A stretch of DNA of 64,000 nt from Deinandra increscens subsp. villosa (GCA_039602395.1 JBCNJP010000027.1:34171841-34235840); one strand, 5' to 3'. Shown: positions 9,794 to 21,974, counted from the first letter of the stretch. Translations and numbers: made by a program. The notes: generated by a model from the sequence alone, not told the origin.

Positions 9794-12700
9794 TGTAACA
9801 CCCGAGTTTCAATTTAGGAAAATAACGTTAAAACGTTAGCTTAGAATTTAGGTCCCAGAAAAATTTTCGTTAATTAACGTCGTTAAAACGTGCGAATCAT
9901 CCAAAAGATATGATAATTGCTTTTAATACAAGTATCTAGTGTTTTAGCACCATTACGATTTACAAAACAACGCCGATGTCAACGGTCTTCGAGTGTTCGG
10001 TTCTTGGACTTGCTTTTGGAATCCAGTCCCGCATATCCCCTACCTGCATTCAGCTTAAACCCATTAGTAATAAACATATTGGATGCAAGAAACGACATTG
10101 AACTAACAAACGAGGACGATTTTCAACATTTTGAACCACCTCCACCGTAGCTTACGCCAACCACCGTAAGCTACGGTGGCCCTGGCTAGGCTACGGTGGC
10201 CAGGCGCTGTGTACGGTGGGGTTTCCTCATCAGGGGCCACCGTAAGCTACGGTGGCACCGTAAGCTACGGTGGCACCTGGTGGAACACCCCCTTTTTCTT
10301 GCCTTTTTGCATCCGAAATCTATCCGGGGTAACCCCCAAGCATTCCTTTCGAACCTGCAATGTAACGCGAGTCTAATAACACGACTTTTACGGCAATTAC
10401 CAATGTCAAAACATATAACCCATTAAAACCACCCAACGGGTCTAACTCAACTATATTATACACATATTTCTACATACGGCTTAGTTACAAAATTCCTTTT
10501 ATCGACCCATTGGTCACCATCGATGCTTTGGGCCAACGCATGAGGATTCAATAATCCTTAAGGCCTCAACATCGCTTGGTGTTCTAATTAGACAACTATA
10601 GGTTTAACAATCGTCCTTATGGACCTACTTGTTAAACCATTATCCTTTAGGTGTATCAACGTTTTACCATATGCACTCCCTTATCTAGGCATGACTACTA
10701 CAAGTCATTTTACCATCTCAAGTATGCACTTAATAACAAGTACCTAGTCAATTCAACGACCACTTTTCTAACATAATTCATATGAATATAACGTGTAGGA
10801 ATACGTTACAAGACCATTCCTAAAATTTCACAATTAATGTGGTTCACATAATTCATTTAGTTAACAACTAAAACTTGGTTCATCACCTTGATTCATTTGA
10901 GTCTTTACACATTAGCCCGCTTGACCCGTTAACATGAATCCTTATATTCATATTTCCTACCATTAGCGTATCATAGAGATTTCTAAATCTGCTTAACCTC
11001 CAAATAACAAGTTATACCATGATTATGGTTTTCTACATGCTATTTAGCACCCATGTATCCATACCGTACAAGATTCAACATTATTCATCTAAGATGTCAT
11101 AATGTAACCTTGTTTAGGCACATCATCATTTAGCTAGAGTTTAACTCTCCTTAACATATTCATATCTTCCCAACTTGAACAAGTTTAACACTTTACTCGT
11201 CAAGTTGCATCACATTGCATTATAACCATAATGGGCAATAAACTAAACGTGCAACATAACATAAATGTTACCTCGTGGTCTTCAAAAATCATTACCCGAT
11301 TTGCAAATGCTCCGTTGCCCGGTCGCCTATAGTGGATTCAATGCTTGTTAGATCCACCCAACATCATAAATCATCAATATATATATATCCAAATGCAAGA
11401 GTAATTCAACCTTTCCATTCTTACTAAGATTTTAGAAAAGTTAAATTATTGCACTATATTTTAAGCTATGCTGCTGTAATGACCCCTTTTTGACCACTTT
11501 ACGAATCTTTCTAGCATTCCGTGTTCAAAGATGAAACGTAGTATACTGAAATACCTTTCCAGGCGTATATGGTACGCCTTCTAACTATTTTTCTATGATT
11601 TTATATGATTTTTCTAAAAACAGAACAGCAGCTACATTTATTTCCAAACAGCATGCTGGAAAATTAAATGGCCATATTAACGGGTCATTTTGACCCATTA
11701 TTACTCGGATTCAGTTTCAAGCATTCAAACACGAAACATAGTATTCACAGCAAGCTTTTCGATCGTGCATCATACATTCTAAACGGGTATACGAGTCATC
11801 TTCTACAGCATTTTCAAAACAGCCCCACAACTAGATTCTTATTATTTTTATGGGTTTACATTATTCCATTAACACATTTAACAAGCATGGATTTCACATA
11901 TTATACACATTCTTGTTTCATGATCCTTAGTAGTGTAACATTCCTACATTTAGTCATGAATTCAAGCATAAGAGTTCATATTGGCATTACATCGAACACC
12001 TAGTGTGCATACCATAAATTACACACTTTCACAATATTCTAATCAAAGGAAACCACCCATTAAGTGTAGATCCAAACAATTCATCAATCTACCCATGTTA
12101 GCATACAAACTTGATGTGTTATCACTTTAGACATAAGCTAATACATCATTACCACACAAGTCTTACCAACTACATAAAGTTGTAAGCATTTTAGTATCAT
12201 CATAGCTACATATGATTTACTATCATCATTTTCACACCAAATTCATCACATTGATCATCATAGTATCACTAAAGATGAACAAAACAACATGTATCAACTA
12301 TCAATTTGATCAATTTGTCATGTTTCTATACACCCACTCATGGGTTACGAATTTTAGCAATAATGAATGATATGCTCTTACCAATACATCTCTAGGTAGA
12401 TTTGTGAAGGTAGTCTCCACTCCTTCACCGAATTCACACATGCATCCATTGAATTCATGGTTTTTATGAGGATTAGGAAGCTTGTCAAGCCAAGAATGGC
12501 GCCTCCTCCCCCTGCCATCGTGATTTCTGTTTTCCCCCAAATGGGGTTCTATTTTCTTTTAATTAAATTCATCATTTACTCATATGGTCCCTCCAGTTTG
12601 GCCATTGTGAATATTTAATCCTAAAACTCACAAATTTTCTCATTAAACCTTATGTTATCCTTGCAATAACATTTTGTACATAAAAATGTCCTAAAACATT

Positions 12701-12941
12701 TTTACAAGTGTAATAATTATTACTATTACACTAACGCATTATTAACATCCTAACCGAGTTTAGGATTTAAGACGAAACATTGCATTTTCATCAAAATATC
12801 AAAATATTACATCTTATGGTTTCAAGATATTATTAGGTTTTGAATTGGGTTTTAACGTAGAAAGTCTCCAATTTCCACCTAATCTCGTCAATTATTTGAC
12901 GCCTTGGTTAATTTAAGACATCCCGAAATTGGGATGTTACA
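9794..12941 (-). repeat. LARD 3' LTR (3148 bp)
   Basis: Left copy of the LTR pair; it is the 3' LTR because the element lies on the minus strand. Short frames inside it (for example 9917-10150, 11668-12003 and 12310-12540) recur exactly 6149 bp to the right and are not genes. It carries a hairpin cluster at 10142-10283. Confidence 0.94.
10142..10283. repeat. Cluster of AGC-loop hairpins in the LTR
   Basis: CCACCGTAAGCTACGGTGG occurs at 10161-10179 and 10237-10255, with a one-base-shorter copy at 10256-10273. An inverted-order copy lies at 10142-10156 and partial copies near 10187-10220. Each full copy is an 8-bp stem (CCACCGTA/TACGGTGG) with an AGC loop. The block is far richer in GC than the rest of the LTR. 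Confidence 0.9.
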
Positions 12942-12955
12942 ACTCTACCCCCCTT
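12942..12955 (-). other. LARD polypurine tract
   Basis: Minus-strand AAGGGGGGTAGAGT directly abuts the TG of the 3' LTR, the expected place for second-strand priming. Confidence 0.8.
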
Positions 12956-15245
12956 AAAGAGGGTTTCGTCCCCGAAACCTTCTTTCCCCTTTTTGTTTTC
13001 TTTTCCGCGCACGGGAACATAATTCAGTTTATCATTCATACTCATGCACTGGTTATCCCATGTCATATTTCTCGTAGGGCGTTATGGTCCCATAGACCAT
13101 TTTACTGTATCTTGTTGGATGTTACGATTCCTCACGAAACATTTTTCATCCAACCTTCCACATAGATTATATAAGCCTCAATGCCCTATAGGCCTTATCT
13201 GAGTTACCACCCCGTGGGTTTTGCAGTATTTATTATTTTAGCATAAATGCCCAAATTTTAAAATTTCAAATTTGTTCGTTAGGGTGTGTCATACCCTTTT
13301 TCCATCTAGTTACAACTCCCTTCTTCATTTTACGTGTTTAGGAGTTCACAGTTTTTTTTTATCCACGTGTTATTTAGGATCGAGGTTTTAATGACCAGTG
13401 TCATGACCTTGTTGATCAAAATTCAAAATTCCAAATAATTTCCCTCTTCGTAAGAGGTTCAAACGTTAATGTAATAACATCCGTACCTTAATGTCATCAC
13501 AATCTGCGTATATAGCTTTCTTGCTCATGTTTACCTTGACGATGATCCTAATCGGAATCTCGTCCTGCGGCTTTCCTGCTAGTTGTGTCCTTGCATAGTA
13601 TAACTGTACCTACACATATTAAGCAGTATAACAATATTTGCAAGTGTTTAGCATATCACTTGCCGTTTACATTTCACATACGATAATGTAGTACATATTT
13701 ATTGGATGGTTCATATGACTCTAAAAGCCATTTATACCATCCCATAACCCCTTTTTAGGATTACACTGTTCCATCTATTACAATTCAACGTGTCACACAT
13801 TGATCTATTCTTGGATCATATACTAGCCTTTAGCATTTATCACATTAATTATGATTCCTTTGAGTCATTTACATATCAATATACATGTTTTTAATCAAGC
13901 CATGGCTCCTAAGAGCCATTTAGCTATTTCATGTCAAGATGACGTTTAGCAAGACATTTCCGTCCTTGCCTCATCATTATTGGCACAATTCCTATGAATT
14001 GTTTATCATTGAAATACACCTTAATCTGTGGTTATTACTCAGTTGACATGATGGCTTTAACGTATTTTCAGCGTTGCCATGGTTCTCTTGAACCATTTAG
14101 CTAGCAATCAGAAATAATCAGCATTATGATCCCTAAGGATCATTTCTAAACAATTTAACATTTTGATATGGTTCTTAATAATCATTAATCAATCACTCAA
14201 CACTTTAACACGTAATAATGGTTCTTACGAACCATTACTCGTTCACTACATTTCGACATGTATTTAGAAAATTTTGAGGATACTTACTTACATAGAAATC
14301 CTTTATGAGTCTTCGGGAGCAGTCGCTTCTAGCGTCCGCCCTACTTTCACAATCATCTATGCTTGTGGGTCTCACCCAAGTAGTTGGGTTGATCACCCAC
14401 CTAGTAGATGCTAGTCATTAAAGACGTATATAGTAACCAATATATTTCAGCATTAGGGTTTTCCATGTGTTTAATCAAGTACTCTTTACCTTTTGTTAAT
14501 CAACAAATAGTTTCATAAGGTTACGGGTTTCTAGCATGTGCAATACACCGTTTCCCTTTATCCCTCATTTCCATTTTAAAAATTTAATCAATTCTAGACT
14601 TGGGTTTTATCCCGAGTCACTTTTAAAAAAAAATCAATCACATTATATAAATTCGATATCTTTCAACCATCTATGATATCGCATATTAAACGTAATGTAA
14701 CCGTCCCAACGGTTTTATTGATTATTAGCATGTAACCATTTCAACTCATTAGTTCCATGGTTATTAGTTGATCCTTCCTTATAACAATTTCATATAAGGT
14801 TCAATCCTTATACATGTGAAGGTGTTCCAATGTAATCTTAATTCAATTTAATGGCTTCACGACCCTAGGGAGGGTCGTTCTTCACCAATTACCCCATTCA
14901 TTATATTGGTTTCACGGCTCCTAAAGAGTCGTTCTTCACTAATTTCCATACACACATTTCAATTTCAAATTATGACCTCATGGGTCCAACCACTTCCTTA
15001 TAACTCGATTTAGACACACGTGTATGCATTATCGTTTATCAAAATGTAATCCAAGTTGGGTAGTCTCACCTGGTTGTACCTTGGAGCTTGCCCATTTATG
15101 CATTTGAAAGCATACGGATCATTCACTATCCTTCCACTTTCTCAGAGGCAATTCTCCTACAAAATTCAAGGTGTCAAAATAGACCACATCTAGAGCTTTC
15201 CTTTCCTCAATCAAGGTTACTCCTCATTAACATCATCATTTTCAC

Positions 15246-15665
15246 GTTTCAAGATACAACATTGCCAAATTAAATATCACAATGCTATCTTGTTACCTTT
15301 ACATATACTATTCGAGATACAACATTGAACAATTACTTGTCGCCATGTTATCTCGTTACGATTACAATTTTCCATTCAAGACACAACAATGCACCATTGA
15401 CTTGTCACAATGCTATCTTGTTACCTTTACATATACTATTCGAGATACAACATTGCACAATTGCTTGTCACAATGTTACCTCGTTACATTTTCAATTTTT
15501 ATTAAAGATACAACATTGCACAATGGACTTGTCACAATGCTATCTTGTTACATTTACAGATACTATTCGAGATACAACATTGCACAATTACTTGTCACAA
15601 TGTTACCTCGTTTCACTTTCAATTTTTATTCAAGATGTTACATTGCACTTTAACTCGTTACAATG
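15246..15665. repeat. Tandem array of about 63-bp units organised as about 127-bp dimers
   Basis: CACAATG-type landmarks fall at 15278, 15341, 15406, 15469, 15533 and 15596, spaced 63-65 bp. Alternate units match best: CACAATGCTATCTTGTTAC at 15278, 15406 and 15533, against versions of CACAATGTTACCTCGTT at 15341, 15469 and 15596. The higher-order period is therefore about 127-128 bp. Overlapping open frames here are a by-product of the repeat. Confidence 0.88.
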
Positions 15666-15927
15666 TCATCTTATTATCAAATAATCTCACGGGTTTATAC
15701 GAGGTATTTTGCCTTAGCATTAACCCATTTCTATATGTCCCTAACATTTACAAAAATTCACGGTTCTAGCGCTTACAATCTTCCGTGCTATTCACAACTA
15801 TGCCACAATATGCAAACTTTTACTCACCTAGATTCCCGATCAAGCTTGAACCGAACACTTTTCCCGTACCTCGAGCTCGGAGTTTGAGTTCAAGCACCTT
15901 TCGCGTACTTGAATCCCTCAAACTACA

Positions 15928-15939
15928 GCTCTGATACCA
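15928..15939 (-). other. LARD primer-binding site (initiator tRNA-Met)
   Basis: GCTCTGATACCA on the plus strand is the reverse complement of TGGTATCAGAGC. It is separated from the LTR at 15943 by three bases and sets the element's orientation to minus. Confidence 0.93.
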
Positions 15940-15942
15940 ACT

Positions 15943-18900
15943 TGTAACACCCGAGTTTCAATTTAGGAAAATAACGTTAAAACGTTAGCTTAGAATTTAG
16001 GTCCCAGAAAAATTTTCGTTAATTAACGTCGTTAAAACGTGCGAATCATCCAAAAGATATGATAATTGCTTTTAATACAAGTATCTAGTGTTTTAGCACC
16101 ATTACGATTTACAAAACAACGCCGATGTCAACGGTCTTCGAGTGTTCGGTTCTTGGACTTGCTTTTGGAATCCAGTCCCGCATATCCCCTACCTGCATTC
16201 AGCTTAAACCCATTAGTAATAAACATATTGGATGCAAGAAACGACATTGAACTAACAAACGAGGACGATTTTCAACATTTTGAACCACCTCCACCGTAGC
16301 TTACGCCAACCACCGTAAGCTACGGTGGCCCTGGCTAGGCTACGGTGGCCAGGCGCTGTGTACGGTGGGGTTTCCTCATCAGGGGCCACCGTAAGCTACG
16401 GTGGCACCGTAAGCTACGGTGGCACCTGGTGGAACACCCCCTTTTTCTTGCCTTTTTGCATCCGAAATCTATCCGGGGTAACCCCCAAGCATTCCTTTCG
16501 AACCTGCAATGTAACGCGAGTCTAATAACACGACTTTTACGGCAATTACCAATGTCAAAACATATAACCCATTAAAACCACCCAACGGGTCTAACTCAAC
16601 TATATTATACACATATTTCTACATACGGCTTAGTTACAAAATTCCTTTTATCGACCCATTGGTCACCATCGATGCTTTGGGCCAACGCATGAGGATTCAA
16701 TAATCCTTAAGGCCTCAACATCGCTTGGTGTTCTAATTAGACAACTATAGGTTTAACAATCGTCCTTATGGACCTACTTGTTAAACCATTATCCTTTAGG
16801 TGTATCAACGTTTTACCATATGCACTCCCTTATCTAGGCATGACTACTACAAGTCATTTTACCATCTCAAGTATGCACTTAATAACAAGTACCTAGTCAA
16901 TTCAACGACCACTTTTCTAACATAATTCATATGAATATAACGTGTAGGAATACGTTACAAGACCATTCCTAAAATTTCACAATTAATGTGGTTCACATAA
17001 TTCATTTAGTTAACAACTAAAACTTGGTTCATCACCTTGATTCATTTGAGTCTTTACACATTAGCCCGCTTGACCCGTTAACATGAATCCTTATATTCAT
17101 ATTTCCTACCATTAGCGTATCATAGAGATTTCTAAATCTGCTTAACCTCCAAATAACAAGTTATACCATGATTATGGTTTTCTACATGCTATTTAGCACC
17201 CATGTATCCATACCGTACAAGATTCAACATTATTCATCTAAGATGTCATAATGTAACCTTGTTTAGGCACATCATCATTTAGCTAGAGTTTAACTCTCCT
17301 TAACATATTCATATCTTCCCAACTTGAACAAGTTTAACACTTTACTCGTCAAGTTGCATCACATTGCATTATAACCATAATGGGCAATAAACTAAACGTG
17401 CAACATAACATAAATGTTACCTCGTGGTCTTCAAAAATCATTACCCGATTTGCAAATGCTCCGTTGCCCGGTCGCCTATAGTGGATTCAATGCTTGTTAG
17501 ATCCACCCAACATCATAAATCATCAATATATATATATCCAAATGCAAGAGTAATTCAACCTTTCCATTCTTACTAAGATTTTAGAAAAGTTAAATTATTG
17601 CACTATATTTTAAGCTATGCTGCTGTAATGACCCCTTTTTGACCACTTTACGAATCTTTCTAGCATTCCGTGTTCAAAGATGAAACGTAGTATACTGAAA
17701 TACCTTTCCAGGCGTATATGGTACGCCTTCTAACTATTTTTCTATGATTTTATATGATTTTTCTAAAAACAGAACAGCAGCTACATTTATTTCCAAACAG
17801 CATGCTGGAAAATTAAATGGCCATATTAACGGGTCATTTTGACCCATTATTACTCGGATTCAGTTTCAAGCATTCAAACACGAAACATAGTATTCACAGC
17901 AAGCTTTTCGATCGTGCATCATACATTCTAAACGGGTATACGAGTCATCTTCTACAGCATTTTCAAAACAGCCCCACAACTAGATTCTTATTATTTTTAT
18001 GGGTTTACATTATTCCATTAACACATTTAACAAGCATGGATTTCACATATTATACACATTCTTGTTTCATGATCCTTAGTAGTGTAACATTCCTACATTT
18101 AGTCATGAATTCAAGCATAAGAGTTCATATTGGCATTACATCGAACACCTAGTGTGCATACCATAAATTACACACTTTCACAATATTCTAATCAAAGGAA
18201 ACCACCCATTAAGTGTAGATCCAAACAATTCATCAATCTACCCATGTTAGCATACAAACTTGATGTGTTATCACTTTAGACATAAGCTAATACATCATTA
18301 CCACACAAGTCTTACCAACTACATAAAGTTGTAAGCATTTTAGTATCATCATAGCTACATATGATTTACTATCATCATTTTCACACCAAATTCATCACAT
18401 TGATCATCATAGTATCACTAAAGATGAACAAAACAACATGTATCAACTATCAATTTGATCAATTTGTCATGTTTCTATACACCCACTCATGGGTTACGAA
18501 TTTTAGCAATAATGAATGATATGCTCTTACCAATACATCTCTAGGTAGATTTGTGAAGGTAGTCTCCACTCCTTCACCGAATTCACACATGCATCCATTG
18601 AATTCATGGTTTTTATGAGGATTAGGAAGCTTGTCAAGCCAAGAATGGCGCCTCCTCCCCCTGCCATCGTGATTTCTGTTTTCCCCCAAATGGGGTTCTA
18701 TTTTCTTTTAATTAAATTCATCATTTACTCATATGGTCCCTCCAGTTTGGCCATTGTGAATATTTAATCCTAAAACTCACAAATTTTCTCATTAAACCTT
18801 ATGTTATCCTTGCAATAACATTTTGTACATAAAAATGTCCTAAAACATTTTTACAAGTGTAATAATTATTACTATTACACTAACGCATTATTAACATCCT

Positions 18901-19090
18901 AACCGAGTTTAGGATTTAAGACGAAACATTGCATTTTCATCAAAATATCAAAATATTACATCTTATGGTTTCAAGATATTATTAGGTTTTGAATTGGGTT
19001 TTAACGTAGAAAGTCTCCAATTTCCACCTAATCTCGTCAATTATTTGACGCCTTGGTTAATTTAAGACATCCCGAAATTGGGATGTTACA
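15943..19090 (-). repeat. LARD 5' LTR (3148 bp)
   Basis: Right copy of the LTR pair, offset 6149 bp from the left copy. The same frames and the same hairpin cluster (16291-16432) are present. No difference from the left LTR was found in the blocks compared. Confidence 0.94.
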
Positions 19091-19659
19091 AAATACTAGC
19101 AAGATATGATCATAAGTACATAAAATCATATAAATCACATGAAATCATAGATTTTTCTTCATGCATGTATCATCTAACTCACTAGTTAGAGATTTCCTTC
19201 AAAAACTTTGGGTTTTAACTTAAGTATTCATTTAATCTTTCATAAAACTCAAGTTTATGACCTAGATTCAACATGCATGGAGGTTTTAAGATGATCAAAC
19301 CCATATACTAAGCTTAACACACAAAAACACACACTAACACACACATACATCACGATTTTTGTGTGTGTGAGTGGAGTTTTTAACATATTCTTTGTGTTTT
19401 GAAGCTTATTCCTTCCAAATCCACCATAACTTATCAATATTTGATGTTGATTCTTGGATTTGGAAGTGGGTTTTGAGATGAAGAAGAAGTATAGATGATG
19501 TTTGCTTACTTTGAAGCTAGAGAGAAAGTAAATGTTCTTGGTGTTCTTAAATCTTTGAAGAAGATGGATGAAGATTCAAAGGATGTTCTTGAATGTGGAT
19601 GAAGATATGAAGATTCAAATGAGGTGTTCTTGAATGTGTGTGTGTTTTAGAGAGAGAGA

Positions 19660-19750
19660 GATCAAGTGATAATGAGAGTGAGGGGGGGGGGGTGTGGGCC
19701 GTAAATAGGAGGGAGAGGGGAGGTGAGTGTAAATTTTTTTTTTTTTTACT
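19660..19750. repeat. Low-complexity stretch in the outer LTR
   Basis: Short GA repeat, a run of about 10 G near 19683 and a T run near 19737, inside the right portion of the 7678-20366 element. Confidence 0.7.
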
Positions 19751-20385
19751 TTGATTATATGCATGTGTGTAGAGATTTTAAAAAAATCTAGTAATGATAA
19801 CTTACTTACTTATCATTACATGTACACCACATCACATAAATATAATTTATTTTTACACTCCATCCACATATATATATATATTTACGACACATACATATGC
19901 ACACACATACATCTCTTTCATTTTTTATAAAATTCTAATAACACACAGTGTATGTCGTGTTTCACGGGTATTTTTCCGAATCCAATAAATTCCAACCATT
20001 ATATCAAAATTCATAATTTTAAATTACGCTCAGAACCGTATGACTATTTTTCAGTTTCGTCGTACTTGGTCGGAGACCAAAAGTAGTGACATTTTTACAT
20101 GGTTCAAATTCATTATTGGCGTAATTTTCTCTAATTTATCACCAACCGAATGTATAACCTTTTTCTAAAGGCTTTAACTCATATACGTTCATAACTTAAA
20201 ACCAACCGAATTATTTTATTCGTTTCGTTGGTCGGTTCACATTTACGAGACTTTATCTAATATTATATTACTCAAATAATTCACATAATCATAATTGATT
20301 CTAAATAAATCCAAATAAATCCTAAATTATCATTTCTAATCTAAAATTAAAGTGACGGGTGTCACATCTGGGCTGTTACAATTTA

Positions 20386-21776
20386 TATTCATTTGAGTGG
20401 ATTATACTTGGTAATCATGATGGGAGTGTTAATTAGGTGTTTTGGGAGAAAACGGGACTCGAAAACCTCAAAAAACAAAGTATCAAGCGCGCAAAACGAG
20501 AAAACAGCAAAGTGGTTGTTCGGGTGTGTGGTAGGTGTATCTCCTGGCACTCCCTGGCGCCCTAGGTGATGCGCATGCCAAGGAAAAATCAACAGAACCC
20601 TAATAGACGGGTATTTAAGCTTTTTAACTCTTTGCAGCCCCCACCAAAAACCCTAAAACGACTATAGACGATCACCTTCCTTGAACATTTGAGGCCAAAG
20701 ATTGATGCTTTATTGCTTGGATCAAGTCGGTTTTACCCCCCTTTCGGTATGTAATCTCAAAACCATGTGTCTAGATCTTCAATATGCATGTCATCTAGGG
20801 TTAGATCCATAAGATTTGACATCAAGGTTGTATCTTTATGCTACGAAATGTTTGAATCTTCATCATATATGTCATCTAGGGTTAAATGTATGTGTATTGC
20901 TCATCGAGTTTGAATCTTTATGTCTCCAATTGACTAGATCTTTATCATGAGTGATGTTTAGGACTAAATCTATGTTCTCATTATCAAGTTTAAGTAATCT
21001 TGAAATGATTTATCTTTGATCTATGCCATGTATGATGTAACTTGATTAGATTCATGCGTGTATGATGTATCATGAATAGATCTAGGGTTAACCATGTTGA
21101 AATATTATAAATGTATGCATGATAAGTAGTTTGACTTATGTTGACTTTGCTTGACTTTGCTTGACTTTCCCTGTTATTAGTTAATTTAAGACTCTTTGAC
21201 CTTACCCTTAGCTTAGAATTGGACCCATCTATCATAACGTACATATCACCTCACCAAATCACCATCGAGTCGTTGAGTCGGTTGTGTCATGAATTTTAAA
21301 CTATTTATTCATTTAATTAACTATTTATTTATTCTTCATCTATCTCGTCTAGTCGCCAAGGTAATCATCGGGTCTATATATTCCTTTCTTCGTGGTGTCA
21401 TTCTTTCAAATTGTATCTCCACATCAGGTGAGTATTCATAGCCCCTCTTTATTTTAAATGATTTGGGGTGCAACATGTATTAGTATTAAAAACCCTAAAC
21501 TCTTTATAAGGCAAAATTCTATACGATTCTATGTGCTTTATGTGTGATATTCTATTGTGTGATACTTGTTGGATTCCATGTGTGGATATTCGCTAATAGC
21601 TAATTGTTAATCGCATGTGTATGAATAACCATCGAGCCGTGGCAACAATGATAGATCTATTGCCTGATGACCCACCTGGCCTGCCTTGGCTTGGGCATCG
21701 GGTGATTGCTCCCTTACTGTCCAGGCTTGGTGCACATCACTTATATGACTTGTTGATCATAGTTGGATAGGAAAAT
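20386..21776 (+). mobile_element. LTR/leader fragment of another retrotransposon
   Basis: Non-coding. Near 20610 a TATTTAAG follows a GC-rich stretch and is followed by a leader, which looks like an LTR promoter. The segment about 21215-21776 is closely similar to 58879-59435 (shared landmarks include TCACCATCGAGTCGTTGAGTCGG-like text, CATCAGGTGAGTATTCATAG and ATCGAGCCGTGGCAAC). At 21777 the similarity stops abruptly, while the other copy continues to an LTR end at 59779. It is therefore an interrupted copy of that family. Confidence 0.6.
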
Positions 21777-21974
21777 TGGATTTTAATAATCCAAGTTATT
21801 ACCAATTGGCCAATTTTAATCCCAATTTCAAAATTGGCTTACATTAATCCCAATTATTAAGGTGTTGGATTTCATTGGACCCCCGTTAAGTTTTCCATAA
21901 CTCCGTTAGTTTTTTTGCTGACGTGGCACTGATTAATAAAAGCCACGTGGTTGCCACGTCATTTTAAGTACCAT
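21777..21974. repeat. Unclassified repeat segment
   Basis: Sequence rich in ATTGG/CCAAT motifs and a GCCACGTGG-type palindrome near 21941. It joins the LTR fragment to the copia fragment and breaks the similarity with 59435 onward. Family not recognised. Confidence 0.4.

Larger units (their letters stand above)
12942..15942 (-). mobile_element. LARD internal domain, non-coding
   Basis: 3001 bp between the LTRs. No frame longer than about 123 codons exists, and those are the reading of a tandem array (15246-15665). It holds the purine tract at its left end and the primer-binding site at its right end. Most of it is plain AT-rich sequence. Confidence 0.9.
9794..19090 (-). mobile_element. LARD-type LTR retrotransposon, complete and non-coding
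   Basis: LTRs at 9794-12941 and 15943-19090 are both 3148 bp, and every block I compared is identical. Both begin TGTAACACCC and end GGGATGTTACA. The target duplication AAATA is at 9789-9793 and 19091-19095. On the minus strand the primer-binding site TGGTATCAGAGC (15939-15928) follows the 5' LTR by three bases, and a purine tract AAGGGGGGTAGAGT (12955-12942) precedes the 3' LTR. The 3001-bp interior has no gag, protease, reverse transcriptase, RNase H or integrase frame. That matches large retrotransposon derivatives, which must borrow enzymes from a relative. Identical LTRs mean a very recent insertion. Confidence 0.93.
7678..20366 (-). mobile_element. Probable solo LTR, 3.39 kb, inserted in the TRIM and split by a LARD
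   Basis: The ends are TGTCACACCC at 7678 and GGGTGTCACA ending at 20366, a TG...CA structure with an inverted repeat. It is flanked by the 5-bp duplication TCTGG (7673-7677 and 20367-20371) made in the TRIM right LTR. Removing the nested element at 9794-19090 and one AAATA copy leaves about 3387 bp with no coding frame, PBS or internal LTR pair. A solo LTR left by recombination is the simplest reading; a short non-coding element is the alternative. The minus orientation is a guess from the usual TGTGACACCC start of such LTRs. Confidence 0.8.
7290..20380 (+). mobile_element. TRIM retrotransposon (397 bp without its insertions)
   Basis: The left LTR is 7290-7454 (165 bp, TGTAACATCC to GCTGTTACA). 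The internal region is only 67 bp (7455-7521). The right LTR is 7522-7677 plus 20372-20380, which together also make 165 bp. The right LTR is split by a later element (7678-20366). A primer-binding site TGGTATCAGAGC lies at 7457-7468 and a polypurine tract at 7509-7520. The target duplication ATTTA is present at 7285-7289 and 20381-20385. I found one base difference between the LTRs. There is no protein-coding capacity, as is normal for terminal-repeat retrotransposons in miniature. Confidence 0.93.

Noticed and set aside
9917..12540. Several 60-111 codon frames repeated identically at 16066-18689
   Set aside because: They are duplicates because they lie in the two LTRs of one element. None resembles a protein family, and the hairpin-derived stretch with repeated SYGGT residues is a by-product of DNA repeats.
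15246..15665. CRISPR-like array
   Set aside because: The repeats are directly adjacent with no unique spacers, in a plant retrotransposon; CRISPR does not apply.
15282..15684. Overlapping frames of about 120 codons in two phases
   Set aside because: Both are translations of the same tandem array whose period lets two frames stay open; no protein signal.
9794..15942. Tandem duplication of a 6149-bp segment as an alternative to an LTR element
   Set aside because: The TG...CA ends, PBS, purine tract and 5-bp AAATA duplication fit an LTR retrotransposon exactly.
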